64,000 nt of DNA from the NCBI GenBank assembly GCA_045648425.1, contig JAZRNV010000156.1:1-64000 (forward strand). Direction: 5' to 3'. Under the pieces are notes generated by a model, which had not been told where the DNA came from, did not search any database, and saw nothing but the letters and a program-made list of their open reading frames with translations. This document shows positions 1 through 7,689 of the stretch, in pieces (positions within the stretch are counted from its first letter, which is position 1; each line of letters opens with the position of its first letter). The DNA comes from RGIG2206 sp045648425 (GTDB lineage Bacteria; Bacillota; Clostridia; Oscillospirales; Acutalibacteraceae). A program made the translations under genes and the position numbers.

Positions 1-139
1 CTGCGTTATCACAGAGTGTTATTAAAGTTGCGCCTGCTTCAACTGCAGATGCAATAGCATCAGATAAGAAGTCAGCTTCAGCTCTTGTGGCGTCAAAAGC
101 GCAAAATTCGACATCTTCGCACTTTTCTTTAGCGCGACT
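1..139 (-). CDS. 3' continuation of the 2-isopropylmalate synthase-like gene (cut by window edge and adapter)
   Basis: Read on the minus strand, this stretch continues the DRE-TIM-like protein that starts at 650. The frame gives AFDATRAEADFLSD followed by AVEAGATLITLCDNA, which matches the usual family pattern of a DATR segment followed by an EAGAT-I--D segment near the middle of the barrel. The gene is open at the window edge, so its C-terminus is not visible. It is separated from its N-terminal half only by the embedded sequencing adapter and a duplicated 71-bp piece. Removing 154 bp restores one open frame. I therefore treat it as the same gene, not as a separate protein. Confidence 0.7.
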
Positions 140-141
140 AA
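71..141. repeat. 71-bp direct repeat flanking the adapter, copy A (copy B at 225-295)
   Basis: Positions 71-141 and 225-295 match over 71 bp with two differences (111/265 and 137/291). Both copies encode the same protein segment around CAFDATRAEAD. With the adapter between them, the simplest reading is duplicated read sequence. The two mismatches could be strain variation or sequencing error. The first gives Val in copy A and Ala in copy B. Confidence 0.9.
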
Positions 142-223
142 GTCGGATCGTAGCCATGTCGTTCTGTGAGCCAAGGAGTTGGCTAAGACATTTGTCTTCC
201 TAAGACCGCTTGGCCTCCGACTT
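140..223. other. Embedded MGI/BGISEQ sequencing adapter (assembly artefact)
   Basis: This 84-nt block has the layout of the MGI/BGI library construct: a 42-nt arm beginning AAGTCGGATCGTAGCCATG and ending CCAAGGAGTTG, a 10-nt index GCTAAGACAT (182-191), and a 32-nt arm beginning TTGTCTTCCTAAGACC and ending CCTCCGACTT. The outer arms form a short inverted repeat that could be mistaken for a mobile element. It is flanked by two copies of the same 71-bp genomic piece, as expected when a circularised short insert is read through more than once. Identification rests on recall of the adapter sequence. The 42+10+32 arithmetic fits exactly. Confidence 0.95.
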
Positions 224-650
224 AGTCAGCTTCAGCTCTTGTGGCGTCAAAAGCGCAAAATTCGGCATCTTCGCACTTTTCTTTAGCGCGGCTAACTGCA
301 GTTTTAATATACTCAAGCATTTTAGGTGCTTTTTTATGACAAGTATATTCCATTCCTATAGGAGAAACGGGCAATTCAATTCTAATTCGCGCCTTTTTAG
401 CGTTTGTTAATGCACTGGCAGCATTCTCGATGCTTTCTTTCGAGCCGTTAACTGCAACTGAAATGACGGCATTCTTAATAAATGACGAAACTGTTTTTAT
501 GAACAAAATATCGCTTTTTGTGTTTGAGATTTCAGGAATTTCAATTGTATCAACATTTAGCTTCTCAAGTTGACGGGCAATTTCAATTTTTTCTTTAAAA
601 TTATAGCCGCCATAACAAAGCGTTGTGTCTGCAATTTTGATGTAGTTCAT
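222..650 (-). CDS. 2-isopropylmalate/homocitrate synthase-like protein, N-terminal part (artificially truncated)
   Basis: The N-terminal 142 residues resemble DRE-TIM metallolyases such as isopropylmalate and homocitrate synthases: IADTTLCYGG at the start of the barrel, then IARQLEKLNVDTIEIPEI. Canonical members read DTTLRDG, where Arg is catalytic and Asp binds the metal. Here those positions are Cys and Tyr, so this is a divergent family member whose chemistry is uncertain. The stop at 222-224 is created by a sequencing adapter, not by the genome, and the true frame continues into 1-139. A T-box leader with a probable Leu specifier lies directly upstream, which supports a role linked to leucine supply. 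The start has AAGGAGA about 8 nt upstream. Family membership is fairly sure, substrate is not. Confidence 0.65.
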   Translation of the reverse strand: MNYIKIADTTLCYGGYNFKEKIEIARQLEKLNVDTIEIPEISNTKSDILFIKTVSSFIKNAVISVAVNGSKESIENAASALTNAKKARIRIELPVSPIGMEYTCHKKAPKMLEYIKTAVSRAKEKCEDAEFCAFDATRAEAD

Positions 651-663
651 AATAAAATCTCCT

Positions 664-940
664 TAACTTATACTAAAAAATCCCTGAAGTCATAGACTTC
701 AGGGACGAATTTAACTTCGCGGTACCACCCTGTTTACCTAAAAAAGGTCAACTCACAGAGCTCTAACAAGCTCTTTGTCATGATAACGGGACAAGCCGTA
801 GTCACCTACTAGCAAACGCATTTGGCAACTCTGCTCCGGAACGAGACTTCTTTAGTAAACACGTATCGGTTCGCACCTAACACCGACTCTCTGAAACAAT
901 GCAAAACAAAGAATAATTCCTTCATAGCATTTGAAATATG
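664..940 (-). promoter_or_regulatory. T-box leader, probable Leu (CTC) specifier
   Basis: The minus-strand leader contains the T-box core AGGGTGGTACCGCG (718-731), the stem I AGAGAG element with a GGTG...ACC apical segment, and a terminator hairpin at 681-705 (TCCCTGAAGT/ACTTCAGGGA) followed by a T-run. By the spacing seen in known T-boxes (specifier, six bases, then GAGC) the specifier is CTC at 843-845, meaning leucine. GTC or TCT in overlapping frames cannot be fully excluded. Uncharged tRNA-Leu would stabilise the antiterminator and switch on the synthase-like gene at 650. Confidence 0.93.
681..705 (-). terminator. Conditional terminator of the Leu T-box
   Basis: A 10-bp perfect stem, CCTGAAGT with its complement, is followed on the minus strand by a T-run at 674-680. 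It lies between the T-box core and the start codon at 650, the usual place of the regulated terminator. Confidence 0.85.
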
Positions 941-945
941 TGACT

Positions 946-974
946 ATATTATCACACGGTGTTGGTTTTGTCAA
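946..974 (-). promoter_or_regulatory. Promoter of the Leu T-box transcript
   Basis: A minus-strand TTGACA (969-974) lies 17 bp from TAATAT (946-951), just after the stop codon of the aminotransferase gene. The T-box leader therefore has its own transcription start. Confidence 0.75.
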
Positions 975-988
975 TAGTTAAATTAATT

Positions 989-2053
989 TTAGTCGATGGG
1001 CTGAATCCAACCAAAGGTATCTTCAATTTTGCCCCACTGTATACCGGTAAGAGTATCATAAAGATGCTGTGTTACTTCACCGATTTCACCGTTATTAACG
1101 GTGTATTTAACATCTTTATAGCAAAGCTCACCGATAGGAGAAATAACTGCAGCTGTGCCACATCCCCATGCTTCTTCAAGAGTGCCGTTAGCCATGGCTT
1201 CGCTAAGCTCATCAATGCTGAGCAAACGCTCACTTACTTTATAACCCTCTTTACGCAAAACCTCAAGGCAAGATTTTCTTGTGATACCGGGCAAAATTGA
1301 GCCACTGAGCATAGGAGTAACAATTTCGCCTGCAATCTTGAACATAACGTTCATTGCGCCAACCTCTTCAATGTACTTGCGCTCAACGCCGTCAAGCCAC
1401 AATACCTGAGAGTAACCCTTTTGCTCTGCCCTCTCGCCGGCTCTGTTGCTGGCAGCATAGTTACCACCGCACTTGGCATAACCTGTACCGCCGCGAACCG
1501 CACGAACATCTTCATCCTCTATCATAATACGAACAGGATTAATACCCTCTTTATAATAACTGCCAACAGGAGAAGCTATTATAACAAAGGTTGCGTTATG
1601 AACTGCATGAACGCCGAGTGTCTCATCATTACCAAAAAGGAACGGACGCAGATAGAGAGAGGTGCCCGGCTCAGAAGGAGTCCAATCTTGTTCAACCTTG
1701 ACGAACTCAGTTAATGCCTCAAAGGCCAAATCTTCCGGGATTTGTGGTAAGCACAAGCGCTCAGCAGAATTGTTGAGACGGCGAATATTTTCAATAGGAC
1801 GGAAAAGCTGAACTTTACCGTCAGCACGGCGATACGCCTTAAGTCCTTCGAAAATTTCTGAACCGTAGTGTAAAACTGTTGATGCAGGATGAAGAGAAAT
1901 GTTTGCAAATGGCACTATGCGAGCATCATACCATCCTTTTTCTCTTGAGTAATCCATAATAAACATATGGTCTGAAAAATACTTACCGAATCCCAAGGTG
2001 CTTGCTTCAGGTTTTACCTTAGGAGCTGTTGTTTTAGTAAAAGAGATATTCAT
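989..2053 (-). CDS. ilvE: Branched-chain-amino-acid aminotransferase
   Basis: A PLP-dependent fold-type IV transaminase of 354 aa, the usual length for the bacterial type II BCAT. It interconverts Val, Leu and Ile with their 2-oxo acids using glutamate/2-oxoglutarate. Family segments are HYGSEIFEGLKAYR near residue 65 and SLYLRPF near 130. The PLP-binding lysine is in GGTGYAKCGGNYAAS near residue 200, with PMLSGSILPGITRKS further on. The start has GGAG 8 nt upstream and overlaps the stop of the oxidoreductase gamma gene by 4 nt (ATGA), which implies translational coupling. The oxidoreductase makes or consumes the same 2-oxo acids, so this gene completes the route between branched acyl-CoAs and amino acids. 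Confidence 0.96.
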   Translation of the reverse strand: MNISFTKTTAPKVKPEASTLGFGKYFSDHMFIMDYSREKGWYDARIVPFANISLHPASTVLHYGSEIFEGLKAYRRADGKVQLFRPIENIRRLNNSAERLCLPQIPEDLAFEALTEFVKVEQDWTPSEPGTSLYLRPFLFGNDETLGVHAVHNATFVIIASPVGSYYKEGINPVRIMIEDEDVRAVRGGTGYAKCGGNYAASNRAGERAEQKGYSQVLWLDGVERKYIEEVGAMNVMFKIAGEIVTPMLSGSILPGITRKSCLEVLRKEGYKVSERLLSIDELSEAMANGTLEEAWGCGTAAVISPIGELCYKDVKYTVNNGEIGEVTQHLYDTLTGIQWGKIEDTFGWIQPID

Positions 2054-2601
2054 ATTAATTCTCCTTGTTCAAAATCTGCACCGATTTTAAGTGCTTTCAA
2101 GTTGACATCAAGCATATCAGCTCTTTTTGCCGAAATAACCTTGCCGAGAGTAGCGTTGATGCTGTCTGCTTCAAATTCACCAAGTACGCTTAAAATCTTA
2201 CCCACTATAATCATATTTGCAAGAGTGGGCATACCGTTTTCACTTGCAAGACGAGTTGCAGGAATATAGTATACAGTAACATCGTCACGAGTAACCTTGC
2301 GTTCAATCAAGGTAGAATCGGCAAAGATTATACCTCCGGGAGCAACTGCGGGCTCAAATTTATCAAGAGAAGGCAGATTCATTGCAACAAGAATATCAGG
2401 ATTTGAAACAATGGGTGAACCTACGGGTTCATCGCTGATAATTACACCACAGCTTGCTGTACCGCCACGCATTTCAGGACCATATGAGGGCAACCAGCTA
2501 ATTTGTTTGTCATCAATAAGACCTTTATAGGCAAGGAACTTTCCTGCAAAGAGGATTCCTTGACCGCCAAAACCGGAAAGTAATATTTGTTTTGTACTCA
2601 T
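2050..2601 (-). CDS. 2-oxoacid (2-oxoisovalerate):ferredoxin oxidoreductase, gamma subunit
   Basis: A 183-aa PorG/KorC-type subunit with the nucleotide-fold signature GFGGQGILFAG near the N-terminus and SYGPEMRGGTASC near residue 45, typical of the gamma chain of four-subunit 2-oxoacid:ferredoxin oxidoreductases. A GTG further upstream at 2610 overlaps the previous stop. I prefer ATG at 2601 because a GGAG lies 8 nt before it. The gene order delta-alpha-beta-gamma and the VorB-like alpha chain point to a branched-chain (VOR) enzyme, which interconverts 2-oxo acids and acyl-CoA plus CO2 with ferredoxin. Subunit identity is sure; substrate is inferred. Confidence 0.92.
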   Translation of the reverse strand: MSTKQILLSGFGGQGILFAGKFLAYKGLIDDKQISWLPSYGPEMRGGTASCGVIISDEPVGSPIVSNPDILVAMNLPSLDKFEPAVAPGGIIFADSTLIERKVTRDDVTVYYIPATRLASENGMPTLANMIIVGKILSVLGEFEADSINATLGKVISAKRADMLDVNLKALKIGADFEQGELI

Positions 2602-2606
2602 CAGAA

Positions 2607-3359
2607 TCACTCCTTATTTGCAGATCTGTCTTTATAAACACCCAAAGGATAATAAGGCAGCATTTTTTCATCAATCCATTTAAGAGCAGCTTGAGGAGTC
2701 ATACCCCAGTTGGTGGGACAAGTTGAAACAACCTCAATTAACGAAAATCCTTTACCGTCAATCTGATTCTGGAAAGCTTTTTTAATTGCTTTCTTAGCGC
2801 TTCTTATGTTTTTAACGCTATTAACGGTAACACGCTCAAGATATTCGGGGCCTTCAAGCTCTGAAAGCATTTCGCAAACCTTGATCGGATAACCGCACAA
2901 CTTGGGGTCACGACCGTAAGGTGAGGTCTGTGTTACCTGACCGGGCAAGGATGTGGGAGCCATCTGGCCACCGGTCATACCGTATATTGCGTTGTTGATG
3001 AATATAATGGTGATGTTCTCATTTCTTGCAGCGGCATGAACAGTTTCAGCCATACCGATAGATGCCAAATCTCCATCACCCTGATAGGTAAATACAATGT
3101 GATTTTCGGGGTCTGCGCGCTTAACACCTGTGGCAACTGCAGGAGCTCGTCCGTGAGCCGCTTCAATCATATCACAGGCAAAATAATCATAGGCCATAAC
3201 TGAGCATCCAACAGGTGCTACACCAATTGTTTTACCTTCAATACCAAGTTCGTCAATAACCTCAGCAACCAATCTATGAACAATACCGTGAGTACAACCG
3301 GGGCAATAATGCAACGGTGCATCGGTAAGCGCATTAGGTTTATCAAAAACTATAGCCAT
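2607..3359 (-). CDS. vorA: 2-oxoacid (2-oxoisovalerate):ferredoxin oxidoreductase, beta (TPP-binding) subunit
   Basis: This 250-aa chain binds thiamine pyrophosphate. HYCPGCTHGIVHRL near residue 17 carries the cluster-associated Cys pair, YQGDGDLASIGMAE near residue 90 is the TPP motif with Gly-Asp-Gly, and NNAIYGMTGGQMAPTS near residue 120 is the usual metal/TPP loop. It makes the hydroxyalkyl-TPP intermediate of the oxidoreductase. The start codon overlaps the alpha-subunit stop by one base (taATG). The gene is in an operon with the delta, alpha and gamma chains and with ilvE. Confidence 0.94.
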   Translation of the reverse strand: MAIVFDKPNALTDAPLHYCPGCTHGIVHRLVAEVIDELGIEGKTIGVAPVGCSVMAYDYFACDMIEAAHGRAPAVATGVKRADPENHIVFTYQGDGDLASIGMAETVHAAARNENITIIFINNAIYGMTGGQMAPTSLPGQVTQTSPYGRDPKLCGYPIKVCEMLSELEGPEYLERVTVNSVKNIRSAKKAIKKAFQNQIDGKGFSLIEVVSTCPTNWGMTPQAALKWIDEKMLPYYPLGVYKDRSANKE

Positions 3360-4426
3360 TATTTAGCACCTCCGTTTTCTGCCATTTTCATAATTGCATC
3401 AAGAACCTGCTCAGGTGAAGGAATCATACCGCCAACGCGGTTGCACAGCTTAACAGGAACTTTACAGCTTGTAGCAAGTTTAACATCTTCAATCATCTGT
3501 CCCATTGAAAGCTCAACAGAAATAATTCCCTTTACCTTGTCTGCAGCTTTTGCAAAAGGTGCTACAGGGAATGGCCACAAGGTTATTGGACGAATAAGAC
3601 CGACCTTAATGCCCTGCTTTCTGGCTTCGTTGATTGCGTTTTTGGATACACGTGCTGCAATACCGAATGCTGCAACGCAATATTCTGCATCCTCCATCAT
3701 GTATTCCTCATATAACGCTTCAGTCTCTTCAATCTTCTCATAACGCTCAAAGCGCTCAAAATTATACTGCTCAAGCTTTTCAGGAGCCAGGAAAAGAGAG
3801 TTAACAATGTTATGAGTTCTCTCCATCTTGGTTCCGGTTGTTGCCCAGGGCTTTTCAACTGCAGGAGCGATATCAAAATCAAGAGACACAGGCTCCATCA
3901 TTTGACCCATGGTACCGTCGGCAAGAATCATTGCTGTCATTCTGTATTTATCAGCAAGATCAAATCCTTTAACGGTAAGCTCTGCCATCTCTTGAACTGA
4001 TGCAGGAGCAAGAACAATCATTCTGAAATCTCCGTGACCGCCTGCTCTGGTTGCTTGAAAATAGTCAGACTGGCTGGGCTGAATGCCACCCAAACCGGGG
4101 CCACCGCGCTGAACGTTAACAACAAGTGCGGGCAAGTCAGCGCCTGCAAGATATGACAACCCTTCGCTCTTAAGAGCGATACCGGGGCTTGATGATGACG
4201 TCATAACTCTTTTGCCTGTTGATGACACACCATATACCATATTTATTGCAGCGATTTCACTTTCTGCCTGCAAAAAAGTTCCGCCAATTTTAGGCATCTT
4301 TTTAGCCATATAAGCAGCAATTTCGGTTTGAGGTGTTATAGGATAACCAAAATAATGACGGCAACCAGCAATAATTGCTGCTTCAGCAATTGCCTCATTT
4401 CCCTTCATCAATACTTTATTAGACAT
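3359..4426 (-). CDS. vorB: 3-methyl-2-oxobutanoate:ferredoxin oxidoreductase, alpha subunit (VorB type)
   Basis: At 355 aa, with LMKGNEAIAEAAIIAGC and YFGYPITPQTEIAAYM at the N-terminus, this follows the VorB pattern more closely than the 2-oxoglutarate (KorA) pattern. SSSSPGIALKSEGLSYLAGA and NVQRGGPGLGG are the conserved pyrimidine-binding and interdomain segments. The product forms a heterotetramer with the beta, gamma and ferredoxin subunits in the cytoplasm. I chose ATG at 4426 over GTG at 4435 because GGTGA lies 9 nt upstream. The VOR call rests on family resemblance plus the adjoining aminotransferase and branched-chain T-boxes. A broad-specificity 2-oxoacid enzyme is the main alternative. 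Confidence 0.9.
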   Translation of the reverse strand: MSNKVLMKGNEAIAEAAIIAGCRHYFGYPITPQTEIAAYMAKKMPKIGGTFLQAESEIAAINMVYGVSSTGKRVMTSSSSPGIALKSEGLSYLAGADLPALVVNVQRGGPGLGGIQPSQSDYFQATRAGGHGDFRMIVLAPASVQEMAELTVKGFDLADKYRMTAMILADGTMGQMMEPVSLDFDIAPAVEKPWATTGTKMERTHNIVNSLFLAPEKLEQYNFERFERYEKIEETEALYEEYMMEDAEYCVAAFGIAARVSKNAINEARKQGIKVGLIRPITLWPFPVAPFAKAADKVKGIISVELSMGQMIEDVKLATSCKVPVKLCNRVGGMIPSPEQVLDAIMKMAENGGAK

Positions 4427-4435
4427 TGTATTCAC

Positions 4436-4642
4436 TCACCTTTCAACCTTAATAATGCAATCAGGACACATCATAGCGCATGATGCACAGCCAACACAAG
4501 CTGCTTCATCAGTAATTTCTGCGGGATGATGACCTTTTTTGTTAATTTTTTCCGGTGCAAGCTGAAGCAGTTTCTTAGGACAAGCTTCAATGCACAGTCC
4601 ACAACCCTTGCAAAGATCGGTCTTAAAAGTTAATTTTGCCAT
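4436..4642 (-). CDS. 2-oxoacid:ferredoxin oxidoreductase, delta (2x[4Fe-4S] ferredoxin) subunit
   Basis: A 68-aa bacterial-type ferredoxin with two cluster motifs, CKGCGLCIEACPKK and CVGCASCAMMCPDC. It passes electrons between the catalytic core of the oxidoreductase and free ferredoxin. It is the first gene of the delta-alpha-beta-gamma-ilvE group. The start has GGAG about 8 nt upstream. A 73-bp gap separates it from the preceding ATPase gene. The gap holds an extended -10 like element (TATAAT preceded by TG, around 4695-4700) but no clear terminator, so it may have its own promoter, be read through from upstream, or both. Confidence 0.94.
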   Translation of the reverse strand: MAKLTFKTDLCKGCGLCIEACPKKLLQLAPEKINKKGHHPAEITDEAACVGCASCAMMCPDCIIKVER

Positions 4643-4715
4643 AATAATACTCCATTCCGTCGCTGGTATTAAAAATTAATCTATGCGACACTAGATTATA
4701 CATAATTCGCTACAA

Positions 4716-5384
4716 TTAATTAATGATTTTAGCTTGTAACGTTAACGAAAACAAATTATCTATTTTGCCCAAAAGCTGATTATATAGGGATTCTTTAACC
4801 GTTGTCAAAACAATCGGTAAGCCCGACAGCTCAGCAACTTCTTGAGCATAAGATACTGATGAGAGTACATCTTCTTCAGTAGTCATTTCGCCAAGATTTG
4901 AATTATTAATTATACCGGTAAATTTGATTTTGCCTGCATATTCAATCTCGCGCATAACCTCTAAAGTAGAAACAGCATCAGGGGTTAAAGGTCGATATTT
5001 ATTGATTACCAACAGCATTTCATAGTTGTTTTCTTCAATTATTCTATCAGACAATCGACCCAATGCCAATGCGCCACGGTCATCGCCACCGACATCAATT
5101 ACAAAATGTGTTTCTAAACTATCTGTAATTGCATACATCTCTTGCGGAAGTGCGGGTATATCAACATTACTGTTGGCATATTCAGAGCAAATCAGCTGAA
5201 TGCCTGCCGCCTTAAACTCTTCGGCACTGTCTTTAGATCTGAAATATGGATTAACTATATCTAAATCGGCAACAGAAACTTTATCAAAGCTTTTTCTTAA
5301 GTGCAGAGCCAGATTAACGGCAATATTGGTTTTTCCGCTACCGTAATGTCCGCATAATAAGGTAATACGCTTTAAATTATTCAT
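4716..5384 (-). CDS. P-loop ATPase of the MinD/ParA/CobQ class, unknown function
   Basis: A 222-aa nucleotide-binding protein. CGHYGSGKTNIAVNLA near residue 10 is a Walker A loop, VSVADLDIVNPYFRS is a switch I-like segment, and THFVIDVGGDDRGALALG is the Walker B/switch II region. The rest has no recognisable enzyme domain. Similar ATPases are found beside 2-oxoacid:ferredoxin oxidoreductase genes in Clostridia, but I know of no assigned role. It might help mature or insert the Fe-S clusters, or act in regulation; this is inference. ATG at 5384 is preferred over GTG at 5393 because GGTG lies 5 nt upstream. It starts 11 nt after the synthetase stop, so it is in that Val T-box operon. Confidence 0.8.
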   Translation of the reverse strand: MNNLKRITLLCGHYGSGKTNIAVNLALHLRKSFDKVSVADLDIVNPYFRSKDSAEEFKAAGIQLICSEYANSNVDIPALPQEMYAITDSLETHFVIDVGGDDRGALALGRLSDRIIEENNYEMLLVINKYRPLTPDAVSTLEVMREIEYAGKIKFTGIINNSNLGEMTTEEDVLSSVSYAQEVAELSGLPIVLTTVKESLYNQLLGKIDNLFSLTLQAKIIN

Positions 5385-5394
5385 AACTATCACC

Positions 5395-7683
5395 TTACAG
5401 TTTGTTGCGTTGTATCTTACCGCTTACAGTTTTGGGTAAGCTGTCTTTAAAGACAACAATTCGGGGATACTTGTAGGGCGCGGTATGCTCCTTAACATAA
5501 GCTTGAATTTCTTTTTTGAGCTCTTCAGAGGGATCAGTTCCTTTAACAAGAACAATGCTTGCCTTAACAACCTGTCCCCTCACTTCATCCGGAGCTGCAG
5601 AAACACCGCACTCAAGAACGTAAGGAAGCTCCATAATTACACTTTCAATCTCGAAAGGACCGATGCGATATCCGGATGATTTAATAACATCATCCACTCG
5701 ACCGACATACCAATAGAATCCATCTTCATCGCACCAAGCAACGTCGCCTGTATGATAGAACCCGTCATACCAAACCTCATCGGTCTTTTCTTGGTCGTTA
5801 TAGTAACCCTTAAAGAGACCACAAGGTGCGCCATCAGCTACCTTAACGCAAATTTCTCCTGTTTCACCGACAGCAACCTCTTTGCCGTCACTGTCAAGAA
5901 GTTTAACATCATATATAGGTGCTGCTTTACCCATTGAGCCGATTTTGTGCCCGGCACCGACCATATTACCGATAATCATAGTGCTTTCGGTTTGACCGAA
6001 GCCCTCTATAATCTGTAAACCTGTTGCTTTTTCAAATTGTCTGTAAACCTCAGGATTAAGAGCTTCTCCTGCAGTGGTCATATGCTGAACAGAAGAAAAA
6101 TCATATTTTGAAATATCTTCTTTAACCATCATACGAAGCATAGTGGGAGGAGCACAAAATGTTGTAATTTTATGTTTGGCAAACATAGGAAGTATGTCTG
6201 ACGCATCAAAGCGGTCAAAGTCATAAACAAATATAGCGCCTTCACAGAGCCATTGACCGTAAAGCTTGCCCCACATCGCCTTTGCCCAACCGGTATCTGA
6301 TATGGTAAAATGCAAGCCGTCAGGGTCTACATTGTGCCAGTATTTTGCCGTGTGGAAATGGCCAAGTGCGTATTTATAGTTGTGGGCTGCAATTTTGGGA
6401 TAACCTGTGGTGCCTGATGTGAAGAACATAAGCATCAAATCATCACCACCGGGAGAATTTTCGGTACGGTTGAAATGAGTGCTGTAAAGAGTATATTCTT
6501 CATCAAAATTGCGCCAGCCATCACGAGTGCCATTAACAATCAGCTTATTAACCAAACCGGGGCATTTTGCAGCTGCAATATCTGCTTGGTTGGCGGTATC
6601 GCCGTCTGCGGTGCAAATTATTGTTGAAACACCTGCAGCATTAAATCGATATTCAAAATCGTGCTCAAGCAGTTGGTTTGTAGCCGGAATAGCTATTGCG
6701 CCAAGCTTATTGAGGCCGATAATTGCAAACCAATATTGATAGTGACGCTTAAGAACAAGCAACACTCTGTCGCCTTTTTTAATTCCTAAAGACTTAAAAT
6801 AATTTGCACACTGATTAGATGCCTTTTTAATATCTTTAAATGTGAATCTGCGTTCAATCTTATCTGCAGAGATATGCAGCATTGCAAGCTTATCGGGCTC
6901 TCTATCGGCAAGAGCATCAACTAAATCAAAACCAAAATTGAAATTATCTGTATTTTTAAATTTAATAGAAGTTGGTGTTCCGTTTTCGTCTTCGACAGCA
7001 TCAATATATTTATGATAAATTCTTTCTTTATCATCGCGACGAACAACACGTGCTTCACTGATTTTATGTGAATCAGCAAGCTCAGGAATAGGTTCACCGG
7101 TTGGATTAAGAACGATGGCGTAAAACTGGCAATCTTTTCCGTTAACAGCAATCATACCGTGAGGAACGTCACTATCATAATAAATGCTGTCGCCGGGGCC
7201 AAGAACTTCACGATGTTCACCAACTTGAACCATCAAATGTCCATCAATAACAAGATCACACTCTTGTCCGGCGTGGGTGGTTAGTTCAATATCTTTGTTT
7301 TGAGCCGATTCATCATAATTACATCGAACATAAAGTGGTTCGGCAATTCGATCCTTAAATGCATACGCTAAATTATAATAAGTCATACCGTGAGCATTTG
7401 AAATCTGTTGACCTGCACCGGAACGAGTTACTGTGTAAGATTTAAGTTTAGGGCTATAACCTTCTATAATATCAGTTACGTTAACGTTAAGTGCAAGGGC
7501 ACAGCGATAAATAAAGGCAAAGTTTAGATCGCTTTCGCCTGCTTCGCATTTAATGTATTCTTCCACTGATACATCGGTTTTTGAAGCCATAGTTTCTACA
7601 GAGAGATTTTCAAGCTCGCGCAGCTCGCGAATACGAGCAGACATTTCTTTGATTTTAAAATCAAGACCTGTAATTTGTTGCAT
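5395..7683 (-). CDS. XRE-HTH / cupin / AMP-forming acyl-CoA synthetase fusion (Val T-box operon)
   Basis: A 762-aa three-part protein. Residues 12-72 form an XRE-type helix-turn-helix (IRELRELENLSVETMASKTD). Residues 115-195 form a small cupin (HAGQECDLVIDGHLMV, GPGDSIYYDSDVPHGMIAV). Residues 235-762 form a complete acyl-adenylate synthetase: FFTSGTTGYPK (P-loop), GFGQTES, YHTGD, GRVDDVIKSSGYRIGPFEIE hinge, and PKTVSGKIQRNKL with the catalytic Lys. The enzyme part resembles medium/branched-chain acyl-CoA ligases (TGWAKAMWGKLYGQW). It probably makes acyl-CoA from a short branched acid, best guess isobutyrate, for the VOR downstream. The HTH and cupin may bind DNA and sense a ligand. A T-box with a Val-type specifier precedes it. 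Domains are sure; substrate and regulation are inferred. Confidence 0.88.
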   Translation of the reverse strand: MQQITGLDFKIKEMSARIRELRELENLSVETMASKTDVSVEEYIKCEAGESDLNFAFIYRCALALNVNVTDIIEGYSPKLKSYTVTRSGAGQQISNAHGMTYYNLAYAFKDRIAEPLYVRCNYDESAQNKDIELTTHAGQECDLVIDGHLMVQVGEHREVLGPGDSIYYDSDVPHGMIAVNGKDCQFYAIVLNPTGEPIPELADSHKISEARVVRRDDKERIYHKYIDAVEDENGTPTSIKFKNTDNFNFGFDLVDALADREPDKLAMLHISADKIERRFTFKDIKKASNQCANYFKSLGIKKGDRVLLVLKRHYQYWFAIIGLNKLGAIAIPATNQLLEHDFEYRFNAAGVSTIICTADGDTANQADIAAAKCPGLVNKLIVNGTRDGWRNFDEEYTLYSTHFNRTENSPGGDDLMLMFFTSGTTGYPKIAAHNYKYALGHFHTAKYWHNVDPDGLHFTISDTGWAKAMWGKLYGQWLCEGAIFVYDFDRFDASDILPMFAKHKITTFCAPPTMLRMMVKEDISKYDFSSVQHMTTAGEALNPEVYRQFEKATGLQIIEGFGQTESTMIIGNMVGAGHKIGSMGKAAPIYDVKLLDSDGKEVAVGETGEICVKVADGAPCGLFKGYYNDQEKTDEVWYDGFYHTGDVAWCDEDGFYWYVGRVDDVIKSSGYRIGPFEIESVIMELPYVLECGVSAAPDEVRGQVVKASIVLVKGTDPSEELKKEIQAYVKEHTAPYKYPRIVVFKDSLPKTVSGKIQRNKL

Positions 7684-7689
7684 AATTCT

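Noticed and set aside
140..223. Small transposon-like element with terminal inverted repeats and flanking direct repeats
   Set aside because: The sequence is the MGI library adapter with an index; the inverted repeats are the two adapter arms.
846..850. Val (GTC) or Ser (TCT) as the specifier of the first T-box
   Set aside because: These overlap the CTC reading but do not keep the six-base spacing to GAGC seen in the other two leaders. Not fully excluded.
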